From Multifurca ochricompacta (Eukaryota > Basidiomycota > Agaricomycetes > Russulales > Russulaceae), in assembly GCA_022496185.1 (NCBI GenBank), contig WTXG01000073.1, positions 1-64,000 of the forward strand: a stretch of 64,000 nt of DNA. The letters are read 5' to 3'. Numbering within the stretch: position 1 is the first letter of the stretch; each line of letters opens with the position of its first letter. Below are positions 11,814 to 22,193 of the stretch, piece after piece. The translations under genes were made by a program, and so were the position numbers. The notes under the pieces were generated by a model, which was not told the DNA's origin, did not search any database, and saw only the letters and a program-made list of their open reading frames with translations.

Positions 11814-12120
11814 TGTTAGAATACAGCCATGGCATGCAGCCACATAGATACCGGAGATGGCGGCCCAAGATCGATCATATCAAGGCCGTCCTACACAATG
11901 CACGAGGTGTCATGCAAATTTCTTTACTTTATTATAGGACTATTCGCATAGTTAGTGTCCTCAGTCTTTCTGTTCCAAAGACTGAGGTCAGTATCATTCT
12001 CTTCGTAGCTACATTGTCTTTTACTAATTCTTTCTGTAGCTACTCACTTTTCTAGGTATTACCTAGCAATATAGTCTTTCTGTTCCAAAGACTGAGCTAC
12101 TCGCTTTTCTAGCTCTTACA
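11814..12120 (+). repeat. Copia-B 3' LTR
   Basis: 307 bp, same length as the 5' LTR, immediately after the RNase H stop and a purine-rich tract. Confidence 0.9.
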
Positions 12121-12163
12121 CCACCCTGGAAGCGCATAATAAAATCGATTCCAAAAAAAAAGC
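12121..12163 (+). mobile_element. LINE 3' tail, right half, with A run
   Basis: Continues 7,155-7,259 after the CCACC duplication and ends in a nine-A run. Positions 12,164-12,634 downstream show no supported gene or repeat and form the 3' flank of NLR1. Confidence 0.65.
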
Positions 12164-12634
12164 TAACACTTAGTAATAGCCAATCTGCTATCTAATAGAT
12201 AGCTAAACCCTTTTTACAGCTGCATCTGACAAGACCAGCTGAAGGTATGAATATTATTGTGTGAATGAGGGCAGGATTTTGGATTAAAGAGGACAAAACT
12301 AAGCGAGACAGGATGTACAGAAATAACATGTAAATAGCCTGAATAATGAAGTAAATGCTAAGCAAATGCTTGCATCATGCGTTTTGTTACTTGAAGATTG
12401 CATTCCGTACCTGTATCAGAGTCTGTCTGAAAGTGTCAAATATTTTTATTAACAAAACTGTGGGGAAAAAAGAGCATATGAATTGGTCTGGAGGATTCAC
12501 GGTTAGCGCCCGAGCTATCCTTACAACAACCGAGCTAAACACTGTCCTGCATACACACATGCAAAGTAGTCCCCTTATATTTTAGAATACCCATGAAAAG
12601 ATGTAGTTCCAAAAGCATTTTCATACTTGTAGCT

Positions 12635-15600
12635 CTACACATTGATCGTCGCACCATACTCAATCAGCCATTTCTTGGTCTCCAAATGCCCATTGCGTAC
12701 CGCTGCCTGCAGAGCATATCCATATTGGCCGCCCTTCGCATTGACATCAGCGCCATGATCTAGCAGCGATTTCACGATCTCCAAATGTCCATCTTCTGCC
12801 GCTGCCTGCAGAGCATATCCATAATAGCCACCCTTCGCATTGACATCAGCGCGATGGTCTAGCAGCGATTTCACAATCTCCAAATGTCCATACAATGCCG
12901 CTGCCTGCAGAGCATATCCATAATAGCCGCCCTCCGCATTGACATCAGCGCCATGGTCTAGCACCCATTTCACCATCTCCAAATGCCCATTGCGTACCGC
13001 TGCCTGCAGAGCATATCCATAAGAGCCGCCCTTCGCATTGACATCAGCGCCATGGTCTAGCAGCGATTTCACCATCTCCAAATCTCCTTTGGATGCTGCT
13101 GCCTGCAGAGCATATCCATAATGGCTGCCCTTCGCATTGACATCAGCGCCATGGTCTAGCAGCGATTTCACGATCTCCAAATCTCCTTTGGATGCCGCTG
13201 CCTGCAGAGCATATCCATAAGAGCCGCCCTTCGCATTGACATCAGCGCCATGGTCTAGCAGCGATTTCACGATCTCGAAATGTCCATTGGATGCCGCTGC
13301 CTGCAGAGCATATCCATAATAGCCGCCCTTCGCATTGATATCAGCGCCATTGTCTAGCAGCAATTTCACGATCTCGAAATGTCCATTGGATGCCGCTGCC
13401 TGCAGAGCATATCCATAATAGCCGCCCTCCGCATTGACATCAGAGCCATGGTCTAGCAGCCATTTCGCGATCTCGAAATGTCCATTGGATACCGCTGCCT
13501 GCAGAGCATATCCATATTGGCCGCCCTCCACATTGATATCAGCGCCATTGTCTAGCAGCAATTTCACGATCTCCAAATGTCCATTGGATGCCGCTACCTG
13601 CAGAGCATATCCATAACGGCCGCCCTCCGCATTGACATCAGAGCCATGGTCTAACAGCCATTTCGCGATCTCGAAATGTCCATTGTATGCCGCTGCCTGC
13701 AGAGCATATCCACATTCGCCACCTCGAGAATTCACACTCCCAGGTTGCTTAATCCCCAGATATTCAACCAGCTGCGGGAAACCACAGAGGGCCGCGTAGT
13801 ATATTGGATGTACCGAAATGTCTTTTGTCCCCCTCCAGGGCTTTTCCGGGTCATGTATTCCAATCCAAGCTAGGAAATGCGTCTTGTCTGGGTCAAACAA
13901 GGTTTCCATTCCTTTTCGTATATCCACGGAGACATCTTCGAATCGTGCGTGACCGACCCAGTTTTCTGCCGCGTATTGAGACAACGGGAAGTTCTCGATA
14001 GTATTAGTGTTCGTGGTCTTGTCGAATTCGAGCAGCGTGCTCAGGCATGTCTGCGCAAGCACTCTATGCGATTCTTTGGGGAGAACATGGTAGCGCCTTT
14101 CCGTCGATCCCGCCAGCCGGTCTGAGGTCAGGAATTCCCGCACAGAGAAGTGCGCAAACTGTACAACACGACTCTCTTTTCCTCTGTCATCAACGTGATT
14201 GACAATGACAACCAAGCTGGAGCATGTGGACAGTACAGCTCCATCGGAGTCCGTGTTTCGCCATGCTACGTCATGCTTTGGAATATTGCCAGCGTCGAAA
14301 TCGAATTCAAGCATCGTCGCAACTTCCGCGAGTCGGAGTGGACGAACAGCGAATGCAAGGCATTGGAAAAGACGATGAGCAAATTTCCAGTCACTATCAT
14401 CAATCCTTCGTAGCGTGGCCTCATATGTTTCATCCAGTGTTTTTGGGAGTGATTCGAGCATCGAAGAGAAGTTCCTTGGTTGACAACGACGCAGTGTCTC
14501 CAGTTGGCAGAAAACCCATCTAAACCTACACCACGACATGAGTAATGATCGCGAAATAAATATTCGTTTTAGTTTGAAGCTTACATTCCGTTTGCCTTTT
14601 CCGAGAGCGTTTTGATCACAAGTTCCTTTCTCTCCGGCCCCCACGCCCTCATTTTGGGGTCCGTATTGACGGTCGACTGGATATATTCGAAGATGTCCCG
14701 CGTTTGCCCACCTTCCGCATGAAGGGATACAGCACAATGGACCAGCTCTGTAAAAGCTGACTGAATATCTGGTTCGGGGCGGCTAGTAATGCAGATCCTT
14801 AAATTTGAGAGGCGGAGGTCAACAAGTTCTTTGATAAGGTCCAATACTTCTTCGCGTTTAGACGGCATTCCAGTGAGGGGACACTCGTCTAGGGCATCAA
14901 TGATAATGTACATCGCGTCCTGAACGGGTGTTACGAGCATGGCCTTCAAAGTTTCTGCAAGAACCTTCTCGTCCGGCTGCTTCTGGCCATTATCATGTTT
15001 CGAGTACAATTCAGAGACGATGGCACGGTAGGCATCTGACTGGGGATATAACTGTATCAAGAGAGAGGACAGTAGACCACGGATATTTTGTTTTTCCTTG
15101 TCTCGAAAATCGCAATAAAAGTACGCCAAGTAGGCAGATCCAGCAGAACGCAGACGCTGGACATCCTCAACGATGGTGGAACTGACCATTCAGATGAGCG
15201 CTGGCGATACCCTATAATGCTAGGCAAACGTACCAAAGGATGCTCTTGCCAGATCCCGCTTTCAAGAAACGATCGTCAGCAACAAGAAGCACCCAGATAA
15301 CGCAGTCAACCTACCATTCCCATTCAACCACAAAAGCGAACCCTCCGATTTCCAATCCTTGAATGTTTCGCCTTCAACGAACCACTTGGCAGTTCCCTCA
15401 TGGTAAAGTTTGCGCGCAATGTTGTGATTTGTGGATGGGTCAGGAGGTGACAGCCACATCTGAATATTCTTGTCCATCTGGTCATCTGCAAAGAATGTCT
15501 CAGCTGCCTTGTCTATAATATTACTACGAAAGGGATGACGAACAGATTATCTTGATCACATTACTAAATGTGTGTGCCGCCACGATGAGAGACTCTTCCT

Positions 15601-16398
15601 GGGTCAATTTGTCCAACTTCTGAAGGGCGTCCTGGACTTCATTATCACCCATCAGCATCCGTCCGTACGCCACTGCCAAATGTTTAATCATCATTGGAGC
15701 ATAGAAACGGTAGTTCACTCACTGAGTCGTCCTTGTTGAATCTGTTTCGTCGCCAAAGCGAGGATGGTGAGCAGTTCCGCCATCGTCTTGACGAGGATCT
15801 CAACCATGGACTCGGTAACGAGGGTCTCACGAGAAGTGTAAATCTTGAGGCGGATGAGAAACCATTGCATGGATTCAAAGAGGTTGAGTAGAGAATCGTA
15901 ATTATCACTGATCTTCTTTGATGCCTTGGAATGAAGGTGAGATAACCGGTTGGAGGAAAGGGAGGAAGATACGGACAGAGAGAAGGACATCAATGGCAGA
16001 AAATATGGCCTGTGCGGGTGGAAACACCTGAATAAGAACATGTTGTAAGCCGGTCATAGCAAATGGGCCACACCAATTAGAACTCACCGAACCAATGCCA
16101 CTTACGAGTGGTGCGCAGTTCGTGAGGGCGAGGATTATATTCACGGTTGGTTTAAGTTTCCTTAGAAGCGCGTCTTGCTTTTGCCGTTCCGGAACATGTT
16201 AAACAGAGACATTCCTCCTTGAAGTACGTCAATCACGGCGTCCGCGGTGTCACATCCTTTCAGCTTATTGAGAAGATTGTGTTCAGACAGATTTATGCCT
16301 GTCTTTGTATGATACTCTTCCAGAGCATCATCTAGGATGCGCTTGAAATGAGAAGAGGAGGCAGTTGTACGACTGTGTGTATGAGGAGCTGAAGACAT
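12635..16398 (-). CDS. NLR1: Goodbye-NACHT-ankyrin STAND receptor
   Basis: Role: a fungal NOD-like receptor. NACHT-type proteins act as nucleotide-driven oligomerising switches, and the class is linked to non-self recognition and cell death. Order seen: an N-terminal Goodbye-type helical domain (16,398 to about 15,715: FKRILDDALEEYHTKTG, KLKPTVNIIL, VFPPAQAIFSAID, KISDNYDSLLNLFE, LALATKQIQQGRL); a second helical exon (about 15,680-15,525); a P-loop GNAGSGKS built across an intron at 15,315-15,258; NACHT motifs IIIDALDECP and ITSRPEPDI; a winged-helix region (FAHFSVREFL, about 14,150); then 11 ankyrin repeats to the stop. About seven exons with short GT-AG introns. Odd: near 16,168 one base seems to be missing between KTRF and LRKLKPTV, so the gene is either mis-sequenced there or newly broken. 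Otherwise the domain set is complete. Its family call is strong; the ligand is unknown. Confidence 0.85.
12638..13735 (-). repeat. 11 near-identical ankyrin repeats in NLR1 (99-bp units)
   Basis: The unit YGYALQAAASNGHLEIVK plus SLLDHGADVNAKGG recurs 11 times at exactly 33 residues. The framework is almost invariant, while the pair after QAA(A/V) varies (YN, SN, SK, RN, LY, ED) and the residue after K varies (W, L, S). This pattern suggests recent tandem duplication with variation at surface positions. Confidence 0.9.
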
Positions 16399-16701
16399 GA
16401 AGCTAGACTGGGTTATGGGGAAGAGTAAGAGGATCGCTGGGAAAGGTGGCGGATGGTTATCGATGGTTTATATATAGATAGCCGCCTAAAAGCGATGATA
16501 GACGCTGGGATGTAGAGGTGACAAGAGACAACATAGATACTGCATCCTGGAGGACGAGTGAACTGAATGTTGGAGATGCGGCACCAGAATGGGCCATGAC
16601 TGACCATCTGGTCGATTTTTATTTTTATTTTTTAAGAGCGAGAGAAAATATAACTACTCAATTGTCGAAGGAAAGTGTTGTGTGTGCAATTGTTGATGCA
16701 C

Positions 16702-16787
16702 TTTAGATTATCTTATCACAATCAATAGATCAGTCTACCCACTTGTCCGGTCCTCAACTATCCGGTCGCTACTAGCCCGTCTCAACA
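16702..16787 (-). mobile_element. LTR-like fragment, TGTTGAGA family, inverted copy 3
   Basis: Read on the minus strand it begins TGTTGAGACGGGCTAGTAGC and continues GACCGGATAGT, as in the copies at 2,050 and 6,859. It is truncated after about 86 bp. Positions 16,399-16,701 are the upstream flank of NLR1 and hold no other supported feature. Confidence 0.45.
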
Positions 16788-17622
16788 GAAACAACGCTGC
16801 ACTTGACAAGCGACCTTCCCCAGTCAAGTGGAAGTCCCTCTTCGCGCCTTCAGTAATTGCCACGAAGAATGGCTTTGATCCCGGGTGGCTGCCACCCCTA
16901 CCACTACCCATGCCGACCGCCGGGACAATCAAGTTTACTCCCTCTCCATCCACCCCACTTTCGACGCCTCAGGGCACAACCACCCCCTCTGGTCCGCCGC
17001 GACTAAACCCCGCCTGGTTCCCTTCAGGCAGCTCACCACATCCACCACCATGCGCCTAGCCATGGGCCATGCCTTCATCACCGAATACACTGAGCGATTC
17101 CACCCTACCAAACCCCTCCTCACTCGTCTCTGTACCTGTGATGACACCACCCCTGCCACTTTCCCCCACATTCTTCTCCACTTCCCCCTTTACCCCACCA
17201 GGTGACACTCATTGCAGTTTCTCCCTGACTGGGCCCTGGAACAAGACCCTGTGCCTTGGCACCTCCTTTTCACCCGCATGCCCTTCATCGAGGACTTGCT
17301 CACTTTCATTCAGGACACGCGGGCCTTCACAAGGCCGTTTTCGTCGGAGCGACCTCGCGAGCCGGATTAAGTCTGAGTCGGTGAAGTTGGGTAGTATGGG
17401 TAAGTTCACCTTTACACTTTGACCCCGCCTCTCTCTCCACTTTACATTCTTTCCTCTTCATTTCCTGCTTTATGCACACTCTTTTCCAACACCTTTCCCT
17501 CTACCAAGGGGTTTCACTCTACTTCCACAACTCGTTCAAACAGTAGCTATTATGTACCTGTAGTAGCCGCGCGATTTGGGCACGGCCTTGAAGCGCGAAT
17601 AAATCAATTAAAAAAAAAAAAC
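16788..17622 (+). mobile_element. LINE 3' fragment, 5'-truncated, with poly(A)
   Basis: The frame carries the LINE C-terminal signature NHPLWSAATKPR, MGHAFITEYTERF and a Cys/His cluster (LCTCDDTTPATFPHILLHFP), broken near 17,200. The tail GTAGCCGCGCGATTTGGGCA ends in an A run at about 17,611-17,622. It is the same family as LINE-A. Confidence 0.75.
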
Positions 17623-17990
17623 CCCCAAAGGACATGCTTAAGCACACGAAACTCGGCTCTAACGGCCCAGGATGGGCCATAGGGAGTGGTGGACTGCACT
17701 GAGTTGACACTCACATACTCACACACACACCCAAAAGCTACTTCAACCTCACTCCCATCTCTTCTACACCCTTCACTTCAAAACATGGCCTCTGCGCGGC
17801 TGTTATGCGACGTCCTTGTTAACCAGGAGGTCCGTCTATTACCACCACGAGGATGGGCCACATGCTACTCTCTGTTCCCGATCGTGCCTCCACCACAACC
17901 GCTGATTTTTGGGCTCAGCCAAGGTAGATTCATTTACCCTTATCGCCAAGCTTCTTATACCCACGAAACTCAACCCTCACACACTCTTTA

Positions 17991-17998
17991 ATATATAA
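17991..17998 (+). promoter_or_regulatory. possible TATA box of the dead monooxygenase gene
   Basis: ATATATAA lies 38 bp before the presumed ATG at 18,036. The stretch 17,623-17,990 between the LINE tail and this point has no supported gene. Confidence 0.3.
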
Positions 17999-18035
17999 AG
18001 CTCAGCACTCAAGTGAGCAAACCTGTTTCTATCAA

Positions 18036-20149
18036 CATGGCCTCTTCCCAAACGCATGAAAACACCAGGAGTCACTCTGAGAGCTTTCAACTCAGCCACT
18101 TTTGCCATTGGTGAGTATCGTCCTATCAAAGTTGTATGCATCGGTGCCCGAATTTGTGGCATCCTCGCAGCCATTCAGTGCAAAACATTCTTCTTTTGTT
18201 CTCTATAGTTTCTCACCAACTTCTATTATTCTATAGCTTTGCACGGAATGTGCCAAACATCGAGTTGACAGTCTATGAAAAGGAGAGGGGGATCAGCGGT
18301 ACTTGGTTCGTCAACAGATACCCTCTGAGAGTCATCTTCCCATCCATCTTCAGCCTTCAGTCCTCAGTGAACAGGGACTCGCATTGTGGTATACCCTCCC
18401 ACAGTGTAAGACACTTTCCTGTCATCGCTCGCTCTCAAGCTGGATATCTCGATTCGCGCGTCTATCCAGTACCAATATAGCTTTGAGATCAATGTGCGTT
18501 GCTTTCTCAGAAGAAGCGGGCCAAGAAACACCCATCCACCTTTAGAATTCACCAAACTGACGCGCTCTTGAGGGTGGTAGGTAGACTGGTCTGAATTCTA
18601 CGCCTCTGGGCCCGAGATCCTTGCTTACCTCAATCAAGTGGTCGAAAAGTACAAGCTTATGCGCCACATTTAACTGCAACACGAGCTCACGCAGGCCTCG
18701 TGGGATGAGGCGACGGGCAAATGACACCTCAGGATCCAGCGTGATGGAGACGGTGACGCGGAGATTGAGGACAAGACGTACCTGCTTCTCATGGGTGTTG
18801 GTATCCTTCATTCCAGGTCTTGGCGATTTTCGTGGACGCGTACTGCGCAGTGCGCAGTGGGACATCACCGAGGAGGGTGAGTTGGAAGAAGGTGTGAAGG
18901 ACTGGGGGGATATAAGGCCATTGGTATCATTGGAAATGTGCGTGACTGGTAGCGTGCTAAGTCCTCCTCCCCCCCAACGCACTCTTTCGTATCCTCTGAC
19001 TGGGATCTTGTCCTTTTAAGGGTTCTTCTGGAATCCAACTTGTCACTGCGCTTCAGTCCTTAGTCAAGTCGAATCGTAAACTACACCCTCTCAAAGACAT
19101 GGATCGGTAGAGCCATTCTCCCTTCGCACCATACTCGAACTCGCCGGTTGTGATCCAGGGAGCGACAACTGTATGCATCACATGATCTTTCACGCACATA
19201 GATAGAGATTCACAGTCACGCTGACTTCTCTAACCTCCAAAGATTTGTATTCAGAGAAAGACCGCGAGGCGTTTAGGGACAAGAAATACTTCAGGCACAA
19301 GATTGAAGCAGATCTTAATGTACGTTCTCTATTCTATCTTGGGTGATGATCACCCCTTTGAAAGTGGGATTTCTCTTGCTCTAATCAGTTGCTCAGACTA
19401 CTATCCGAGGCTCGGACTTGCGGAAATTGGTTGGTTGGAGAACTATGCAAGGGAGAAATGAAGAGATGACACTCTGCACGTCCGGAGCTCATAGAGAAAA
19501 GTGATTACTATCTCTTCAGTGCCCAAGTAGATTGACCACGTACCGTGCCGTGCTCGCTCTCAGTCGTTCCACAATTCGTCGTCTGCTGTCGTCGTCTTAC
19601 ACCCGGTCCCGACTACTTGGAAGCTTTATGCACGGAAAATGTGAGGGGTGGGAGCAACCAATGGGCACTTGCCAGATATAATTTACTGCACTGTCTGTTA
19701 TTTTCCACAGACGACACTCCAGACGACACCAATCGCACGCATCACACCAACAGGGCATCGAGCTCGAAGACGGAAGTGCTGAACACATCGACGTGCTCGT
19801 CTGCGCGGTGGGATTCAACATCTCGTATCGTTTCCCATTCACCATCCTCGGAAGGGACGGTCTAGCGCTCAACGCACATTGGGCCGCAACTGGAGGCGCG
19901 GAAGCTTACCTCTCTATTGCGATGGATGATTTCCCGAATTTGTTCGTTGGAGGTGGACCCAACTTGGCGGTGAATTCGGGTTCTGTTACTTGCTATATTT
20001 GAATGTCAGGTTGAGTATGTGGTCAGTGCGAGTTCGAAGTTACAGCGTGAGAGGTTGAAGAGTATTGAGGTTAAATGAGTCGCGGTGGAGGATCGGAGGG
20101 CTTATATGGAGGTGAGCGAGTGTTGCTTCCAACAACTCGGAACTTATTT
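18036..20149 (+). pseudogene. flavin-binding (Baeyer-Villiger-type) monooxygenase, inactivated
   Basis: Role when intact: FAD/NADPH-dependent oxygenation of a ketone or related substrate. Seen in order: a FAD-binding start VVCIGARICGILAAI (GxGxxG with the second Gly changed to Arg), IELTVYEKERGISGTWFVNRYP, a segment like EFYASGPEILAYLNQVVEKY, the NADPH site rebuilt across an intron (GIIGN|GSSGIQL, about 18,930-19,045), then PGPDYLEALCTENV and VCAVGFNISYRFPFTILGRDG. Dead because of in-frame stops near 18,672 and 18,722, several frame breaks, and LINE-A inserted just after RAYMEV, apparently in an intron. A possible distal exon lies at 29,705-29,815. The class is well supported; the substrate is unknown. 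Confidence 0.75.
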
Positions 20150-20802
20150 CTCTCTCGGTTTGGTTTTTTTTTTTTTTTTTTTTGAACTCGAATTTATTGA
20201 CGCGCTTGCGGGACTCAGCCCAATCGCATGGCTACATCAGGGTACAATATAGCTACTGTGGAAGGTGTACAGGAGATGCTGTATCTACTAGGACAGGCTA
20301 ATTGGAAAACTCTAAGAGAAAAACCAGGGAGAAAGTATGTGGAGAGGCCGTCCAAGAAAGAGACTGTTCAGAGTAAGCGAAAAACTTACTGAGTCCAAAA
20401 CACCAATGGGAAGTCCATCAAGGGGGTTCGCGCGGGCGCCGTGCGTTGATAGGCTTAAAGAAAGCCTTCGACTTCTGGATGAACTCCAGTAGTTGTGTGA
20501 CCCGGGTACAATGATTGAAGATCTCCACCCAGGTAAGCTCATCGAAAAGGGAGCCGGGGTCCATGTCACACTCCGTCCGGACTTGGGCGTGTAGTGGACA
20601 ATCTAGGGTGATGTGATTGAAGGTCGCAGGGGTGACGCCGTCGCAGTGGCAGAGACGATCTGCTTCAGGGCGGGAAGAGAAGAAGCATTCGTGGTACTCA
20701 GCGATGAATGCGTGGCCAGTCGCCAGCTGAAATGCCGTTGAGACCGTGTGGCGCGAGAAGGGATTCTCTTTGTGTTTGGCAGTAGCCGCAGCCCAGAGAG
20801 GG

Positions 20803-21060
20803 ACTGGATGCAATTCACCCAGCATGTTGTGCCGAATCACGTGATGTAAAGTAAACAATAGCAAATATTGTTGAACCAAGATAGCGGTACAGAGATTCCG
20901 GGATAGCGGTTCGACACGTGATGTAAAGTAAACAACGGCAATTTCTGTTGAACCAAGATACCGGTACCCAACTCTCCCCCACCGCTGACATCCCTAAAGC
21001 GGTAATCATGTCACACAACTGTGATTTGTAATAATATTTATTTTAAAAAGGAAAGTTATC
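20803..21060 (+). repeat. MULE-1 left terminal inverted repeat
   Basis: 258 bp, about 98% identical to the other arm by eye. Its inner end carries a small palindromic module GTCACACAACTGTGATTTG ... CAAATCAAAGTCATGTGAC (21,010-21,099), also found at 46,249. Confidence 0.85.
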
Positions 21061-21119
21061 GTTGATCAACAAAAAAATTACAAATCAAAGTCATGTGACA
21101 TATAGACAAACGTTTTCAA

Positions 21120-21613
21120 CCTAATGAAAGACTGGCTCTGCTCACGCGACGACCTCACCCCCCTCATGCACTCTTCCACCCCCTCTACTCCGACTGTCGA
21201 CAGGATCTCCAATTCCTGCCTGACTGGACTCTGGAACTTGACCCACCTCCATGGCACATACTCTTCACTTGCAAACCTTACATTGAGGATTTGCTCACCT
21301 TTTTCCAGGACATGTGGGCCTTCACAAGGCCTCCTTTGGCAAGATGACCTTGCAAGCTGGATTAAGAGTCTGAGTTGGTGATATTAGGTAGTATGGGTAA
21401 GTTCACTTTCTTCTCCAACACACAGCTCTCTTCCCCTCTCCATTCCTTCTCTATTACACACTGTCTCCCTTGTTCCCCCCTACCAAGAGGTTTTGCACAT
21501 GGTGGTTCCCACCCTTCTCTCATGTTCACAACAGTAGTTACTATGTACTGGTAGTAGCTGTGCAATTTGGGCAAGGCCCTGAAGTGCAAATAAAATTGAT
21601 TTCAAAAAAAAAC
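21120..21613 (+). mobile_element. LINE 3' fragment inside MULE-1
   Basis: Frame scraps (WNLTHLHGTYSSLANLTL, FSRTCGPSQGLLWQDDL) and the tail GTAGCTGTGCAATTTGGGCA followed by an A run at 21,604-21,613 match the LINE 3' end at 17.6 kb. Confidence 0.6.
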
Positions 21614-21838
21614 AACCTAATCTTGTACCTTTACACTTATTGCACAAGACTTGTGACCACTGTCAAAAGCAAGATAGGAAAAACAAGAAGGTCCAAAGAG
21701 TTCATGAGAGTGAGAAAAAGAAGCACCAGGTCCAATTCTGGGATCACTGTATGCTCCAAGTGCTGGAACAAGAGGGTGGGTGGCTCATTCTTGAGGCTAG
21801 CGAGAACACGTGAAAATGCCAAAGTTCTTATCTAATCC

Positions 21839-21929
21839 TTATCTGATCTTATTCTAACTGATATGTAATGATATTTTGTTCTGCACACTTCGGCAAAGCC
21901 TTGATAAAGTCAATTCCAAAAAAAAAGAT
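21839..21929 (+). mobile_element. very short LINE 3' tail inside MULE-1
   Basis: The sequence CACTTCGGCAAAGCCTTGATAAAGTCAATTCC plus nine A residues is the extreme LINE 3' end. The preceding 21,614-21,838 is unidentified. Confidence 0.45.
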
Positions 21930-21937
21930 ATTTCATT

Positions 21938-22193
21938 GATAACTTTCCTTTTTAAAATAAATATTATTACAAATCACAGTTGTGTGACATGATTACCGCT
22001 TTAGGGATGTCAGGGTGGGGGAGAGTTGGGTACCGGTATCTTGGTTCAACAGAAATTGCCATTGTTTACTTTACATCACGTGTGAACTGCTATCCCGGAA
22101 TCTCTGTACTGCTATCTTGGTTCAACAATATTTGCTATTGTTTACTTTACATCACGTGATTCGGCACAACATGCTGGGTGAATTGCATCCAGT
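21938..22193 (-). repeat. MULE-1 right terminal inverted repeat
   Basis: 256 bp, the inverse of 20,803-21,060. Its inner end is cut by the adjacent LINE tail. Confidence 0.85.

Larger units (their letters stand above)
7260..12120 (+). mobile_element. Copia-B: full-length Ty1/copia element
   Basis: 4,861 bp, with LTRs 7,260-7,566 and 11,814-12,120, both exactly 307 bp, TGTTAGAAT...CTCTTACA. A perfect 5-bp duplication CCACC flanks it (7,255-7,259 and 12,121-12,125). A purine run GGCTGAGGGGGCG directly precedes the 3' LTR. The LTRs differ at eight positions by eye, all CpG transitions, with no indels. The internal region holds gag, protease, integrase, RT and RNase H in copia order, but pol is frameshifted many times. 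Confidence 0.93.
20803..22193. mobile_element. MULE-1: Mutator-like non-autonomous element with about 257-bp TIRs
   Basis: Seen: left arm 20,803-21,060 and right arm 21,938-22,193 are near-perfect inverted repeats starting ACTGGATGCAATTCACCC, flanked by a perfect 9-bp duplication CAGAGAGGG (20,794-20,802 and 22,194-22,202). Excision restores the LINE reading GSNHPLWAAAT. Arms differ by three CpG transitions and two small indels. Known: long inverted repeats with 9-bp duplications are the hallmark of Mutator-like elements. The core (21,061-21,937) has no transposase; it holds two LINE 3' ends. Each arm contains two tandem units of about 75 bp starting ACGTGATGTAAAGTAAACAA. Confidence 0.88.

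Noticed and set aside
17784..17991. Small ORF MASARLLCDVLVNQEV as a gene
   Set aside because: It has no family resemblance and lies in the promoter-side flank of the dead monooxygenase.
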